Below are positions 1 through 8,019 of a stretch of DNA of 13,532 nt, one piece after another. The notes below the pieces were generated by a model, which saw only the letters and a list, made by a program, of their open reading frames with translations, ran no database searches and had not been told where the DNA came from. Origin of the DNA: Fragilaria radians (taxonomy: Eukaryota > Bacillariophyta > Fragilariophyceae > Fragilariales > Fragilariaceae); assembly GCA_900642245.1 (NCBI GenBank), contig CAAAJI010000205.1, forward strand, positions 68,007-81,538. The letters are read 5' to 3'. The stretch's first letter is position 1. Every line of letters begins with the position of its first letter. Both the position numbers and the translations under genes were made by a program.

Positions 1-1107
1 GAAGTGCTTTCATTGTTGAAACTTATTAAAGGTAGATTTAAGTCACTAGCATTGCCTCCATCAGAATCATGCCACCTTTGACTTTGAGGTCCAAGACTGA
101 ATTTCATATTCATAGCTCCCATTTTTTCCCTTGAGTGCTTTAGACTTAATGTAATTTTGTTTTCCACTGAGCCTTGGATATTCATGATTCCAAAGTCTTT
201 CCTGCTTTGATAATGAGAAATATCAATACATTTCTTAAGTACAGGTGTTTCAACTAATTCAGATGTTTCTTTATTCTTGATGTCACCAACTTTACTAGCA
301 TTACAATGCCTACGCTTGCAGTTCCCTGTTTTTTGTGCATCCCATACCATTCCAATACTTTCCAATTGATATATTCTCAATGGGGTGATAGATGTAGCGC
401 GTCCCTCAATGAAAGCCTTGTATGCCTATTTGATTGAATCATTTCAAGGTAAAAACAAGACAAGGGTCAGAGACTATATTGAGTATTACTGTCAATTTGA
501 ATCATGTTTCAAAGGTCAATCATACCTGTCTTTGAGTGCTCACCCAATTAGCCAATTTAATGTTTTCCTGGAAAAGACATGAAATGCTTTGTGAGAATGA
601 TGTAGATCAGATCCAATTGGCAATCTGTAGAAACAATTTGATATACCTTATAACCAATTGGAACTAGGACATTACCTTCACAAATATTTACAAAATATGA
701 GGTGAACACAATGATTTTAATAATTTTTTGCATTATTTGAAGCACTTACCAAATTGCTCCTTATACATGCATAGCTCTCGAAATCTTGTTTCCCATGGAG
801 TATGTCGCGGGTCGGTGGCAACCCATTCAAAACCAATATTGCCAAGCCTTGCCATTTGATCTTCGTTCCAGTGGGGATTTTGCCTTTCTTTAATACATTT
901 TGAGGAACTCATCAACTTGAAATATCTTCGTTGAGTTGAAACCCAAGATCCCAAAGAACGATCCTTTTTATACCTATTCGGTACAAGACAATTTCCATAC
1001 TTTCGCTTGTAGTCTTTCAGTTTTTCAAACATATTTTCCCAACGAGCTTGGAGCCTACAATGCTTGGAGCAGGCATCTGCATAGTCTGGAGAAGGTGCCT
1101 CCAACAT
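1..1107 (-). CDS. HA (helicase-associated) domain protein, four exons seen, 3' end outside window
   Basis: Reading frame and splice sites give exons 1107-750, 675-647, 567-526 and 425-1 (open at the window edge), with GT-AG introns of 74, 79 and 100 bp. The joined frame gives at least 284 residues. Two helicase-associated (PF03457-like) repeats are visible. Repeat 1 is about residues 23-95 (W…Y-G-N-C-L-V-P…LGSWVSTQRR…LGNIGFEW). Repeat 2 is about 105-171 (W…EQFGNVLVP…LANWVSTQRQ…LESIGMVW). Repeat 2 appears only after splicing, which strongly supports the exon model. Residues 172-284 are a polar tail rich in Lys, Ser and Asn with no domain I recognise. ATG 1107 is the first Met after an in-frame stop; a GTAAGT near 1205 and a TTTTCAG ending near 1132 could bound a 5'UTR intron. 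HA repeats are small helical units, presumed to bind nucleic acid; no helicase core is visible here. The specific role is unknown. Confidence 0.82.
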
Positions 1108-1635
1108 ATGAAAACACGTCTTTAGGAATCCTGAAAATGCTTCCCTTGGATATAAGAGATAATGGATTTATGTCTTCTATCTATAATTATATTTGAAAGC
1201 CCACTTACGAAAGCTCAACTTCTTGAAAAGCTACGATAATGGATTACCTTATTGAGAAATTCCAAGCAGGTTAACTTACAATAGATGTATACTTCGGAGG
1301 TGAGATAAAATTCCTGCAATGGGAATACGTCTCATGTAAAATTAAGTTTGACACGATTGCTTTGATATAGTTCGATTGTTTCCAATCTTATCGGAAGCAT
1401 AACATTTACTTAAAGAGGTAATCGCTGTATTCTTGCCGAATTTAAGTTTGAACTTGAGAAAGTTGATATTGACAGAGACTTCCCCGTTTAAGTAGTTTTC
1501 CAATCGTCCGATTAAAACTAAAAAAAGGAATGAATGATTGAATCAGCTGCGTATTTAATCCTTTTTTTTGTTCTATTGCTTATGTAATTATTGGAATCAA
1601 ATGCACATTTAACTATTGCTGGACCCAAGCTTCTC

Positions 1636-1685
1636 TTATTTATTGAAGGTCCAAAGCAATTGTAAGACCTTTCTTCAATAAATAA
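1636..1685. repeat. Inverted repeat, 13-bp perfect arms
   Basis: TTATTTATTGAAG at 1636-1648 is the exact reverse complement of 1673-1685. The pairing continues inward as GGTC (1648-1651) with GACC (1666-1669) after a small bulge. The result is a hairpin of about 17 pairs with a loop of about 14 nt. It lies 3' of the YgfZ-like gene and 5' of the HA gene. It could be a transcript-end structure or the relic of a small foldback element; the sequence does not decide. Confidence 0.6.
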
Positions 1686-1795
1686 CCTTTCGAATTTATT
1701 GCCAGGGATATGGTTTCCAATTGTATTTATGTCTCGTTCAAATAAGTACTCCTGATATTACCTCCCTTTGCAATAGTCGGTGTGAGCGGAACCGA

Positions 1796-1830
1796 TGTCA
1801 CAGTTGTGGTCACAAGTTCACAAAGTGACA
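1796..1830. repeat. Compact inverted repeat built on TGTCAC / GTGACA
   Basis: TGTCAC (1796-1801) pairs with GTGACA (1825-1830) and TTGTG (1804-1808) with CACAA (1819-1823). This makes an 11-pair stem with small bulges and a 10-nt loop. It may be a protein-binding palindrome or an RNA hairpin. Function is unknown. Confidence 0.5.
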
Positions 1831-2397
1831 CGATTTATGGAAGTTAGAAAGTTAAGGAAAAGCAACGAGAGTAATTCTATAGCTTACAATTTGATAACAG
1901 GAATTATTAGTAATTAACCCATAGACAGCTGGCGCTACCTAACAGCGCTCAAGCGGTACACTCAAAATAGAGTGACAACGTAATACTTCCTTTTTCTATT
2001 ATTTTCAATGCTATTTGTATTCATAGATAACACATGCTGAAGTAAGAGCTGGTTAATTAGCTACATTGTGGCTGCAGTACTGCTATATCTCTCTATGGTA
2101 TTTTTGCATTTCTAGGGTCTTTAACATTTTTCAATACGACTTCGGTCTTTTTTTTCTATCTTCTTTCAAATGAAATCCACATTTTCCCATTGTCTAAACC
2201 ATTAGATTCCTTCCATCATGCGCTAAATGTACTACCCCGTTATATCTTCATCCTGAGAATCTTCATTAACTTCCAAATATATGGGCAGACATTAGCATGA
2301 ACTTTAAATTATGCCTACACTCTATGTATTCATTACGACAAAGCTAAGTTCAAAACTTTGAATAATTGCCGCAAAAGACTAAGGCAAGCATATATAC

Positions 2398-4446
2398 TCA
2401 TTCATGTCCTTTCTCTTTGGCTTTTTGTCGACGTGCCATAGCTTCATTTGCTTTTTTCTGAAGCATCGCTAGCTTCTCTGCTTTTCGTTTTGCTTCGGCA
2501 TTGACACTCTCATCATGAGTCTCTTGATTTTTAGGCAGATTGCTTTCAACTTGTGCATCTTTTTGCTTTTGCTTTCGTCGCGCCATGGCTTCTTTTGCTT
2601 GTTTTTGTAACATTTCTAGTTTGGCAATCTTCCGCTGTGCTTCTGCTGCAAACTCATCAGCTTTTTCCTGTGCCACTCTCGCCTCCTCCAGTGCACGATC
2701 CAGCTCTAATTGATCTGTATTCTGTGAACGATTAAGTGATTGATTAAGTGATTGAATATCTTCGTTCGAAGGTGCGCTCTTCATAGTTTTCAGCTGCTCT
2801 TGTCTCTCAAAAAGTGCATCCAGTGTGGCTTCGACATCAGGAGTCCATCTTCGTTGAACTCGATTGACAGCCACCTCGCCTTCACCAGGCTCCACATCAT
2901 CATAAACTTCCCCAATATCTGAAAACATATTTTGCCCTAATGGATACCTACGGCTTGGAATGCAACGCAGTACACCTACTGTAAAAGTATCCTTCACAAC
3001 AACTTCAACTCCGTCTAAAGGATCTAACGGTGGGGGCTGCAGCATTGCGCTTCCAGATATAGCATTCCCTCCATTCCAAAGAGGATCATCCGAAAAAGGT
3101 TCCTTTCCAAGATTTCTGTCAATCTCAATACCCTTTTCTTTCATGGCCTTGAGGATAGAGTCTGCTCTTCTCACAAGAGCTAATGCTAGCATATTTGGAT
3201 CCCCTGTACCACTCGGTTCGGCAATTGAAGTTAGGACACCAACTTGAATCTGATTTTGAGAACCTAGAACAACAAGGTCTGATCCAACTTGAGGGAGTTT
3301 GGTGAGATTTTCAATATCACCTTTATCACCATCAGATTCCGAATCAAAAATATTGCCTTCGTAATCAAAGATGACTTGGTATAGGAGCCTAGGCGGTCCT
3401 CGAGGATTTTTAAGTATAGAAGTGACACCTTCTTGACCCAAATAACAGCCTTTGCTGGTATCAATCAATTTATCCCAATGCAATTCTAAAGGTCCTGGGG
3501 GAGTCAATAAACTGGTATTCTTTGATGCACCGAGTAACTCGCGACCAAAGCGAGGCATTCCAGCTTCGATGCGTAGTGTATCAAACTCAAGTGCGCCTAT
3601 TGGAACGGGACCATTAGGAGATTGATCCCCAATTAGATTATTCCATATAACATGATCAAGATTATCAGCATTATCCTTCTTTATCACTATGAGCGTAAAT
3701 CCTGTAACAGCCGTTTCTGGAAGAATAGCAGTAGGTATGACGATGATTTTTGATCCAGAAGTAGTCTCCCATTGTGCACATTCGTGATTTTCAGGTAAGC
3801 GCAGAGAAGATTTCGAATCCAACAAAGGAATCACATATTTCTCAATTGCCTTTTGAACATGCTCCTTCTTTACCGAAGCAAGAGAAATGATTGTACTAGA
3901 AGCAGATAAATCATGCACTTTAACTCTATCCAACGGAAATACCAGAGGATCTAATCGTTGAAAGAGATCTAACCCTGCATGCCCAGGAGATGTAAGTAAA
4001 TATGCACAGTCAGGAGAAGTTGTTGCAACACCAATTTTATCAACGACACGTCCTTTTGAAGTCAAAAGACAAGCCTCGCGAAACTTGTTTCCTAACGACT
4101 GAAATTTGTTGCTTAGTTTGTTATTCAAAAAATCAATCGTTCCTTTACCATCGATTTGTATACATCCTTGTTGCAATGGAGTACTACCCAGATTCCAAGC
4201 GATACATCTACCAGATCGTATAGCTGATCGAACGGCCTCTCCTCTCATTCCAGCTGGTGTGCTTGAAACATCATAAACTGAGGTCAAGTCTGATTGAGGA
4301 ACAGTCGGCATAGATCCTGGAGGAATGTATTCATACTCATATTCCACCATGAATCTTAATGAACGCGATTCCAAATAACGTAATGGGAATGATAGAAAAC
4401 CATTACAAAGATTCAGAATATTGATGACGAATAGCCACCGAAACAT
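2398..4446 (-). CDS. Plastid-targeted YgfZ/GcvT-like (COG0354) folate-binding family protein with coiled-coil tail
   Basis: A single 682-residue exon. Residues 332-339 read KGCYLGQE, the hallmark of the YgfZ/IBA57 (COG0354) branch of the GcvT-fold proteins. Upstream, LRIEAGMPRFGREL (291-304) is the conserved GcvT-family segment. Residues of about 70-430 therefore form the family core; members bind folates and support Fe-S cluster assembly or repair. Residues 1-16 form a hydrophobic signal ending in CNG, followed by Phe-Leu-Ser, a diatom-type bipartite plastid leader; plants also have a plastid COG0354 protein. An acidic loop (366-380) interrupts the C-terminal core. Residues 470-540 form an unassigned extra segment. 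Residues of about 580-680 are a charged helix containing two copies of a 24-residue unit (601-624 and 650-673). At 682 residues it is much longer than bacterial YgfZ, which is a little over 300. It is divergent from the gene at 4639. Confidence 0.85.
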   Translation of the reverse strand: MFRWLFVINILNLCNGFLSFPLRYLESRSLRFMVEYEYEYIPPGSMPTVPQSDLTSVYDVSSTPAGMRGEAVRSAIRSGRCIAWNLGSTPLQQGCIQIDGKGTIDFLNNKLSNKFQSLGNKFREACLLTSKGRVVDKIGVATTSPDCAYLLTSPGHAGLDLFQRLDPLVFPLDRVKVHDLSASSTIISLASVKKEHVQKAIEKYVIPLLDSKSSLRLPENHECAQWETTSGSKIIVIPTAILPETAVTGFTLIVIKKDNADNLDHVIWNNLIGDQSPNGPVPIGALEFDTLRIEAGMPRFGRELLGASKNTSLLTPPGPLELHWDKLIDTSKGCYLGQEGVTSILKNPRGPPRLLYQVIFDYEGNIFDSESDGDKGDIENLTKLPQVGSDLVVLGSQNQIQVGVLTSIAEPSGTGDPNMLALALVRRADSILKAMKEKGIEIDRNLGKEPFSDDPLWNGGNAISGSAMLQPPPLDPLDGVEVVVKDTFTVGVLRCIPSRRYPLGQNMFSDIGEVYDDVEPGEGEVAVNRVQRRWTPDVEATLDALFERQEQLKTMKSAPSNEDIQSLNQSLNRSQNTDQLELDRALEEARVAQEKADEFAAEAQRKIAKLEMLQKQAKEAMARRKQKQKDAQVESNLPKNQETHDESVNAEAKRKAEKLAMLQKKANEAMARRQKAKEKGHE
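2428..2646 (-). repeat. Duplicated 24-codon coiled-coil unit inside the YgfZ-like gene
   Basis: DNA 2575-2646 encodes AEAQRKIAKLEMLQKQAKEA followed by MARR. DNA 2428-2499 encodes AEAKRKAEKLAMLQKKANEA followed by MARR. The units lie 49 residues apart and are identical at most positions, while their DNA differs at many bases. This points to an older duplication kept at the protein level. Both are Ala/Lys/Glu-rich with heptad-like Leu/Met spacing, as expected for a coiled coil. Confidence 0.85.
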
Positions 4447-4638
4447 TTTGTCTTGTGTTTCTTTGTCTCATCACTTTACTGGGTGGTAAAGGTACTAGAA
4501 TTCGAACTGTGAAAATGAAAATTCACTAAGTTACTACCAAAATTTTAACGACACAACGTAGTGCAGTAATTCGGTATGTAAGTGGAGTAACTTTTCAGAG
4601 TTCGATAATTGTGCAAAAAGAGAATTTAAGCCAACACG
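4447..4638. promoter_or_regulatory. Shared divergent promoter region
   Basis: Only 192 bp separate the start codons of the YgfZ-like gene (minus) and the small membrane protein gene (plus), so both promoters must lie here or overlap the genes. Visible symmetry is AAGTTACT (4528-4535) against AGTAACTT (4586-4593), and a small hairpin CTTTAC/GTAAAG (4474-4479 and 4486-4491). I see no convincing TATA box. Regulation by these elements is inference. Confidence 0.5.
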
Positions 4639-5106
4639 ATGGTCAAGGTTTGGTACACTCCTCCTCCATTCGGTCCTCGCACAGCTTTGGACAGACCTCC
4701 TTACGAGAATCTTAGAGGCCAAACTTGGGAGTGGTTGGGTCGTCTCGCCAAGATGCCTAGGTGGCAAGCAATCACGGGATCGTTATCGTTGGTTTGCTTT
4801 CTCTCCTATGTACCTCTGAGTACGTTTGTCTGTGCTTGTTTCCTATTTTTCTCTTGGATTCCCTCTCACGATTTTTGCCCCCTCTTGTTTTCGAAGTGAA
4901 TCCTCGACTTCCTCACACCATGTCTCCAGAAAATCAGATGATTCAGCGTGCATACATGCGTTACCACAACATTAACCCAATCTATGGAGATTCCTCTAGG
5001 TATGCACCAATCTCAATTTTTATTGCACAAACCGAAGGAATCTTGTTGACACAATATTCTTCTCTTTTTTCTTCTTTTTAGGGTGGCGCGTAAGATGTAT
5101 CCTTAG
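4639..5106 (+). CDS. Small single-span membrane protein, three exons, family not recognised
   Basis: Exons 4639-4819, 4897-4999 and 5082-5106 join in frame to 102 residues plus TAG. Introns are 77 bp (GTACGT…CGAAG) and 82 bp (GTATGC…TTTTTAG). The first junction creates a new Met codon (A|TG) and the second an Arg codon (AG|G). The start context is CAACACGATGG. The N-terminal 43 residues are rich in Pro, Trp and Arg (YTPPPFGPRTALDRPP at 6-21). Residues of about 44-61 are hydrophobic and fit one membrane span. The C-terminal third contains HTMSPENQ, NPIYG and ends KMYP. The shape (about 100 residues, one span, aromatic and Pro-rich soluble ends) resembles accessory subunits of mitochondrial respiratory complexes, but I recognise no family. 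The two frame-preserving introns argue for a real gene. Confidence 0.8.
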
Positions 5107-5560
5107 AAACAGATTCGTCTTCTTTCTCATTTTCTTCTATAGACAAATACGTTTAGATTACTCGTTATTTGTGGTGTAGAACATAAATTGAGTAAAATCT
5201 CTTTGAATAAAAAAGCTTACTGCACTAACGTGCTTATGGAAGTCTTTCAGTTATTTTGAATTACCTGTCAAACTATTATTTGTTACAAATCTGTCTTGAA
5301 ATCTAATAACATTTCAATTTTCTCATTGTTGACGGCTATTCAGGTTATACTACAACATGTAAAAAATCGAATGCACACCAACCGTAAGAAATTCACAAAG
5401 CAGACATGCTGGATACATCACTTAAGACGACTTTTAAATACAGAAGTGACAGAAAGGCCAAAGATTGATGCTGACTTTGCTCGACATGGAGACGTCTATC
5501 ATTGCCATACTTTTTAGCACAATAGTAGAAAGAAAATTCAATTATCAGAGTGCTTCTTAC
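5107..5560. other. Convergent intergenic region with possible terminal exon of the minus-strand gene
   Basis: This lies between the plus-strand gene ending at 5106 and the first exon of the minus-strand gene. It should hold both 3' ends. On the minus strand, an exon from 5474 to 5393 (after an acceptor …GCAAAG) would continue the unknown protein by about 27 residues to TGA; alternative acceptors are noted with that gene. Nothing else was recognised. Confidence 0.4.
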
Positions 5561-5826
5561 CGAATTTTCATGATGTTTTCCTTGGAATTAATTACTTGTT
5601 CTGATAGTGAGGAGACTTTTATCTCTCGTTTCATCCTCTCATTTTCCCCTTCCTCGAGAATTAAAAAATGTGTTTCGTCTTCAATTACCCTATTACGCAA
5701 TTCTTCATCCCTTTCGATAGGTTTGCTTCTTGAAACGATACTTTTTCGACGCGAAATAATATTATTTCTTACACTGAAACCATCTGCTTTCAATAAAAAC
5801 AACCACGCAACTAACAATACCTTCAT
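5561..5826 (-). CDS. First exon of an unrecognised small protein with plastid-type leader
   Basis: Minus-strand ATG at 5826. Residues 1-16 are a short hydrophobic signal (MKVLLVAWLFLLKADG) and residue 17 is Phe, matching the diatom plastid cleavage motif. Residues 18-38 are Arg/Ser-rich like a transit peptide, and 38-75 are strongly charged (Glu/Arg). The frame can be read to a TAA at 5557, giving 89 residues. The last codon, however, overlaps a good donor, CG|GTAAGA at 5560, so an intron is likely. Acceptors ending at 5510, 5496 or 5475 give introns of 51, 65 or 86 bp. The last two join to a frame ending at 5393 and add a Leu-rich stretch. The 3' end is unresolved. I recognise no family. The leader, and the head-to-head position with the psbW-like gene, support a real plastid protein. 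Confidence 0.55.
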
Positions 5827-6072
5827 GGTAATAATATGTTTTCAAAAAAGTTAGCTGCCAATGGGGAAAATATGAATTAATTGAGTCAACTAAGAACAAG
5901 AATCCTGATAGTGTGATGTCGGCAAGTATCTTTAAGTCTTGGATACTGATTTCAGTAGAAATCCACACAAAGTGCGCACTTCCAAAAATTCTTCTTCTTT
6001 GTTGACTCACAAACTGAAATCAAATTGAGATCCTCTTTACCTCATATCTTGAACATTCGAAATTTACATAAC
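5827..6072. promoter_or_regulatory. Bidirectional promoter with mirrored 9-bp bZIP-like elements
   Basis: The 246-bp spacer separates two divergent start codons. TGAGTCAAC (5882-5890) is the exact reverse complement of GTTGACTCA (6001-6009). Read towards each gene, both copies therefore show GTTGACTCA, 55 bp and 63 bp before the respective ATG. The core TGACTCA is the classic AP-1/bZIP target, and bZIP factors act on light- and CO2-responsive genes in diatoms. A role here is inference from position and symmetry. Confidence 0.5.
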
Positions 6073-6549
6073 ATGATGATTAAAGTACTTTTGTTTATCT
6101 TTACGATCATTCATTCTGCAACGGCATTTATGTCTCCAATCCCACTCGGTAAGCTATTGCACCCTGCCCAAGAAATGTTTCTCTAAAATGACCAACCTAT
6201 AGATCAAAACGATTTTTACCTAACATGATTCCTTTCTCTTGTCATCCTCTTGATGGAACGATTAGAAACTCATGTCCGTACTGCATTGGGAGCAACTCGT
6301 GGTCCGTTAGCTGCAGCTGCCGGACTTGTACCCGCAATCCTATCTTCTACTGCAGCCATTGCGACAGAAGGTACAAACGAATGGTTCGGAGTTGATGATA
6401 TTAGACTTCTCGGAGTTCTCTTTGCTGGACATTTGTTTGTCTTATGCCTTTATCTTAGTCAATATGCTGGAGTTGATGAAAGTGAAGATTTCTTTGGAGA
6501 GATTGACTACGGCGCTCTCAATCGAGGAGACCAGAAGCCTATTGTTTAA
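6073..6549 (+). CDS. psbW: Photosystem II PsbW-like protein with bipartite plastid leader and thylakoid signal
   Basis: Two exons (6073-6148 and 6266-6549) join through a 117-bp GT-AG intron (GTAAGC … CTAAC branch-like … TTAG), giving a G|AA junction codon and 119 residues. Without splicing the first frame stops early, and the downstream frame has a TGA at 6226, so the acceptor at 6264-6265 is forced. Residues 1-18 form the signal peptide (HSATA then Phe19). Residues 20-38 are the transit peptide. Residues 38-58 (Ala-rich, ending AAIA) look like a thylakoid-transfer signal. The mature protein would start TEGTNEWFGVDD, carry one membrane span (about 71-90) and end in an acidic tail with DFFGEIDYGAL. 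TEGT…FG…LLG.LF matches the start of plant PsbW, a small single-span PSII subunit. A related small PSII subunit is the main alternative. Confidence 0.75.
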
Positions 6550-7628
6550 CTAGCATATAAATACTCATCGAACTCGCGTGAATAGGGATAAATCTAGATC
6601 ACGAGGTATATGCTTAATCCAGCGTGATGGTTTATACATTTTTATTGACTATGAGACTATTCTTATTATTGTTATGATAACAAAATAACATTAACAGCTG
6701 GTCAAATTGAAAGTTATCGTCAATAATAGTAAGGAATTTTTTCATAAAGGGTCGACGGTAGGAAGTACGTATTACAAGGCAATTTTACCATGTTTCTCCT
6801 GTATCCTTATTTGGCTTAGCTGATAGGTTCATCTGTGATAAAAGGATTCTATTTTTAGTATTATTGTTCTTAATTTGTTCAATTGCTTCTTGTTCTCAGC
6901 ACAAAATTTAGATTACAAGACTTGTTCTCAGAATCAATTTTTTTGCCACTAGTATGAAATTAATTTTCTCGAAAATGTCTGAATGCGATTCAATGAAAGA
7001 ACATCATCAACTAATGAGAGATAATCGGCAACAAAACTAGCAACTCTAAGGTTAGCAAGTTAAACAGATTCAGAACTAGATAAGCAAATCCGTTAATTTG
7101 GCAAGTAAATGAATCATCAGATCATTTTCAAAAACTCTCCTCAATTGGCAACAGGTGCACAAAAATTTAGTAAGCATTAAGACAACGCAAACGTGTTCAC
7201 TATGATTCTTACGCTGAAAATTCCTAAGGCTTCAAGACGTTCGCTTCATTTTGTACACCAAAATTAGAAGATATTGACGTATGATAGCTAGATGAATCTG
7301 AACGAGCATGAAATGATTTTTGGGAAACTAGACAGTAGAAAAATCATACTTGGAGATGCCACGTATATAAATCAGATGTTAATGACTAACAATATATCTT
7401 TTTTTTGTGAAGAAAAAATAAGTAGGAACATTTCTTAATTCGTGGAGAAATCCACAGCGAAGTGGTATCCCTATCTATAATGGTGCAGACGTTTTGTAGT
7501 AGCAAATTTGTTTAGTTTGATACTTAAGTGTCATGAAATTCCTAAAACCTGATTTAAAATCCACAATTCAGTATGATGATGCATTTCACAATATCTTTTT
7601 GCTTGATTGTTCATATCAAAGTATATAA
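6550..7628. other. Gene-poor AT-rich spacer downstream of the psbW-like gene
   Basis: No frame longer than a few dozen codons with protein-like composition was found on either strand, and no tRNA or snRNA motif was recognised. The first part should include the psbW-like 3'UTR. The rest is probably eroded repeat DNA, given what follows. Confidence 0.45.
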
Positions 7629-7796
7629 GAGTTGGAGGATGACATCATCGAAGAATTAAGATCAACTGAAAACAAATTACCTGATTTGGAAATTATTTTA
7701 GATGCGTTTCAATATCAGTTGAAGCAAGCATCCCATTTCCCCAAATTTGGAGTAAATGTTTGTTATATTTTAATGAAAAAAGATCGAAGTGTATGA
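7629..7796 (+). pseudogene. Ty3/gypsy-like reverse transcriptase fragment
   Basis: This is an open stretch of 55 codons between a TAA and a TGA, with no ATG start. It reads ENKLPDLEIILDAFQ, then QASHFPKFGVNVCYI. The order LP-(I/L)-(E/D)-x-x-LDA … (G/Q)A-x-x-F-x-K-(F/L)-x-(V/L) is that of the first conserved blocks of Ty3/gypsy reverse transcriptase. The Asp expected in KFD appears as Gly. The YxDD block is not seen downstream. The match is by eye and short. It fits an eroded element, not a gene. Confidence 0.4.
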
Positions 7797-7849
7797 TAAA
7801 TCGGAGGGTGGCGATCTCCAATAATGAAGATCAACAGAAGAACAAATAC

Positions 7850-8019
7850 AAGTACTCACACATTTGAAAAGAAATCCAAGCGAGCGATGCATTTCCAAAT
7901 TTTGATTAAAATTTAGAAAATGTCACTTGGTTGGGAATATAAGTACTCACACATTTGAAAAGAAATCCCAGCAAGAGATGCATTTCACCAAATTTTGATT
8001 AAAATTTAGACATTTCCAT
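7850..8019. repeat. 91-bp tandem duplication, two copies
   Basis: The unit starting AAGTACTCACACATTTGAAA at 7850 recurs at 7941. The first 28 bases are identical. After that there is a 2-base indel and scattered changes up to about 8010, where the second copy diverges. A weaker third relative lies at about 7722-7760 (CAAGCATCCCATTTCCCCAA), inside the reverse-transcriptase-like fragment. Translated, the copies give HFPKF, CISKF and HFTKF in the same relative place, so the repeats may be duplicated pieces of the same retroelement. Confidence 0.7.

Larger units (their letters stand above)
1108..2397. other. Intergenic stretch between HA gene and YgfZ-like gene
   Basis: No reading frame with recognisable protein character was found on either strand. 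The stretch holds the putative 5'UTR intron of the HA gene (about 1132-1205, minus strand) and two inverted repeats listed separately. It also has an imperfect A-run/T-run pair around 1517-1571 that probably reflects base composition. It should contain the 5' control region of the HA gene and the 3' end of the YgfZ-like transcript; neither boundary can be placed. Confidence 0.5.

Noticed and set aside
557..745. Minus-strand open frame starting in the first HA intron
   Set aside because: Its first part is intron sequence and its middle is the 29-nt exon; the frame then runs into the next intron. It is not a separate gene.
936..1196. Plus-strand open frame of 86 codons
   Set aside because: It overlaps the well-supported HA-domain exon on the opposite strand and has no protein-like motif.
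1368..1390. Possible tRNA B box (AGTTCGATTG)
   Set aside because: The last consensus base is wrong, there is no A box at the right distance, and no cloverleaf could be drawn.
5465..5854. Plus-strand open frame of 129 codons
   Set aside because: It lies antisense to the exon with the plastid-type leader. Its Ile/Ser/Phe-rich content is what the reverse strand of a Glu/Arg/Lys-rich exon gives.
5762..6010. Minus-strand open frame of 82 codons across the spacer
   Set aside because: It covers the bidirectional promoter, overlaps the better-supported frame starting at 5826, and shows no domain or leader.
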